From Sipunculus nudus (lineage: Eukaryota; Annelida; Sipuncula; Golfingiida; Sipunculidae), in NCBI GenBank assembly GCA_026874595.1, contig CM049316.1, positions 78,651,676 through 78,715,675 of the forward strand: a stretch of 64,000 nucleotides of DNA, read 5' to 3'. The notes under the pieces were generated by a model. The model made no database searches and was not told the DNA's origin. It saw only the letters and a list, made by a program, of their open reading frames with translations. A program made the position numbers and the translations under genes. Shown one piece after another: positions 62,868-64,000 of the stretch. Within the stretch, counting starts at the first letter, position 1. Every line of letters starts with the position of its first letter.

Positions 62868-63680
62868 ATGCCCAATTATTATCGCTCCATGCAAGCTGTC
62901 ATGAAGTTCATCAATATGACCATTTGGAAGAAGCATTCGTCTCTGCTTTGCCATTCAATAAATGAAATTGAATTCATAGCATTTCTGAGTGCATTATCGG
63001 GTATTTTGTGGTTGACAAAACCGCTACTAAAACAGATGAAACGATACGGCATCTTGAGCAATGCGTTCAATGATTCCGACATCCATGTTATTTACGCGCA
63101 ACAAGACGTACGACGTGTAATAAAATGCTTGTACGTGAAAGATTCAATCAGAACATTTACAAATCTGTTACTACTCAGAGTTTGTGTTCAGGTGGTCAGA
63201 CAGAAACGTGCTGATAATTTAATTCGTATGTTTCTACCACCACAATTAGACTTTCGAATTCCAAGAAGACAGCGGAACCGAAGTCAAATAAATAATTCAC
63301 TACACAACACAGGTCCCTTAACTGATGATTTAAGCACCCATGATTCGAATAATGCACCCATTGTTACAAATGACGTCAACAATTTAAGCACCCATGATTC
63401 GAATAATGCACCCATGGTTACAAATGACGTCGACATCAGGGTACAGCTCGAACAAGCCAACAAAGAAATCGCACGTCTGAGATCCGTCAACAAACAAGAT
63501 GTTTTTCGATGTCAAATATGTCGTACAGGGACTGTGAATTGTGTATTAAAACAATGTGGACATGCATTTTGTCGCGATTGTCTGATTGGAGATTTTAGTA
63601 GCAGTAAATCTTCAGGAATTAAGTGTCCGAAATGCAGAAAAAAAACAAGACGCGGTGACATAGCAACATTGTACATATAA
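62868..63680 (+). CDS. Single-exon C3HC4 RING-finger protein
   Basis: 270 residues from the first ATG; an upstream in-frame GTG at 62847 is unlikely as a start in an animal. The C-terminal RING has ligands C215, C218, C230, H232, C235, C238, C253 and C256 (C-x2-C ... CGHAFC-x2-C ... CPKC), the zinc-binding cross-brace of many E3 ubiquitin ligases. A short coiled-coil-like stretch (about 192-210, LEQANKEIARLRS) precedes it, and a basic patch (about 130-140, RIPRRQRNR) could be a nuclear signal. Residues 155-172 and 173-190 are near-perfect 18-residue repeats. The N-terminal 130 residues show no domain I know. No intron is apparent, which could mean retrocopy, a transposon-carried gene or a naturally single-exon gene. 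Ubiquitin ligase activity is inferred from the RING only. Confidence 0.85.
   Translation: MPNYYRSMQAVMKFINMTIWKKHSSLLCHSINEIEFIAFLSALSGILWLTKPLLKQMKRYGILSNAFNDSDIHVIYAQQDVRRVIKCLYVKDSIRTFTNLLLLRVCVQVVRQKRADNLIRMFLPPQLDFRIPRRQRNRSQINNSLHNTGPLTDDLSTHDSNNAPIVTNDVNNLSTHDSNNAPMVTNDVDIRVQLEQANKEIARLRSVNKQDVFRCQICRTGTVNCVLKQCGHAFCRDCLIGDFSSSKSSGIKCPKCRKKTRRGDIATLYI
63329..63436 (+). repeat. In-frame 54-bp duplication inside the RING gene
   Basis: TAAGCACCCATGATTCGAAT at 63331 recurs at 63385. The two units differ at only a few bases and encode LSTHDSNNAP-type repeats. Confidence 0.93.
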
Positions 63681-63751
63681 TGTTTTAGCAGCATGCATGT
63701 ATTTTGTTGATCAATGTCTATTTATGAAAGTCGCATAATGATCAATATATA

Positions 63752-63757
63752 ATTAAA
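63752..63757 (+). terminator. Candidate polyadenylation signal (ATTAAA)
   Basis: ATTAAA 72 bp after the RING gene stop codon; this is the common variant of AATAAA. No AATAAA was seen nearer. Confidence 0.4.
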
Positions 63758-64000
63758 TGGCTCGGATGTATGCTATTAGTATCGGGATGAACCCATGCAC
63801 CGTATATGTCTGTATATCAAACAGGAATATTTTATATTCCCATTTAGTTGTGTGTATATAAATCATTTACTACTATTTATCTGTTTAGATATGAGATCAA
63901 GTGAGGACGTTCACTGATCAACAAATGAGATATTTGTAATCAATATATAGAACGAGATCAATATATATGAATTTCAAGATGTATGAATGTGACAAGCAAT
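63758..64000. other. Downstream AT-rich DNA
   Basis: No feature recognised up to the window edge. Confidence 0.5.

Overview
The window reads as AT-rich, repeat-dominated animal nuclear DNA. My best guess is a marine bivalve or other mollusc. This rests on mobile-element style: a Mag-like Ty3/Gypsy element, a tRNA-derived SINE, and hairpin-ended repeats of a kind I associate with bivalve genomes. It is inference; no host marker gene is present. No rRNA, tRNA gene, CRISPR array or bacterial operon was seen. The only convincing intact protein gene is a single-exon RING-finger gene at 62868-63680.

Layout. (1) 1-9627: head-to-tail, minus-strand array of a dead Ty3/Gypsy element, monomer about 4.35 kb, consecutive copies sharing one 211-bp LTR. 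There are parts of three copies (A, B, C). They share inactivating lesions, including a reverse transcriptase core deletion, so the array probably grew by DNA-level duplication. (2) 9628-21083: an AACGTT-rich satellite. A subunit of about 236 bp is organised in threes into a 708-bp unit, and three 708-bp units form a 2124-bp higher-order repeat. Both edges are diverged. (3) 17706-53380: a large inverted repeat with arms 17706-32231 and 38817-53380 (about 14.5 kb each, very similar by eye) around a 6.6-kb spacer. The arms hold the satellite edge, a promoter/first-exon candidate intact only in the right arm, a TGATGGG-palindrome repeat, a GC-rich insert, a SINE, a GTGACA minisatellite, a Mutator-like MITE with a 9-bp target duplication, and nested hairpin-ended repeats. 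(4) 32232-38816: spacer with more hairpin-ended repeats, a 244-bp tandem pair, a 145-bp-periodic run of TGACCT clusters and a roughly 180-bp tandem repeat. (5) 53381-58652: a third, direct copy of 37497-42947. The satellite is joined straight to it with 2 bp of microhomology, as expected for a 15,884-bp tandem duplication whose second copy is truncated in the GTGACA minisatellite. (6) 58653-64000: mostly single-copy DNA with one dispersed repeat, a Harbinger-like MITE (60825-61156) and the RING gene.

The genes do not form a pathway. The window records retroelement array formation, satellite amplification and segmental duplication with breakpoints in tandem repeats. The most unusual features are the nested satellite, the giant inverted repeat with its truncated tandem copy, and the arm-specific loss of a CRE/CCAAT/E2F promoter-exon. 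The duplications could partly be assembly artefacts and need long-read support. Most short open frames are repeat sequence and are not listed as genes.
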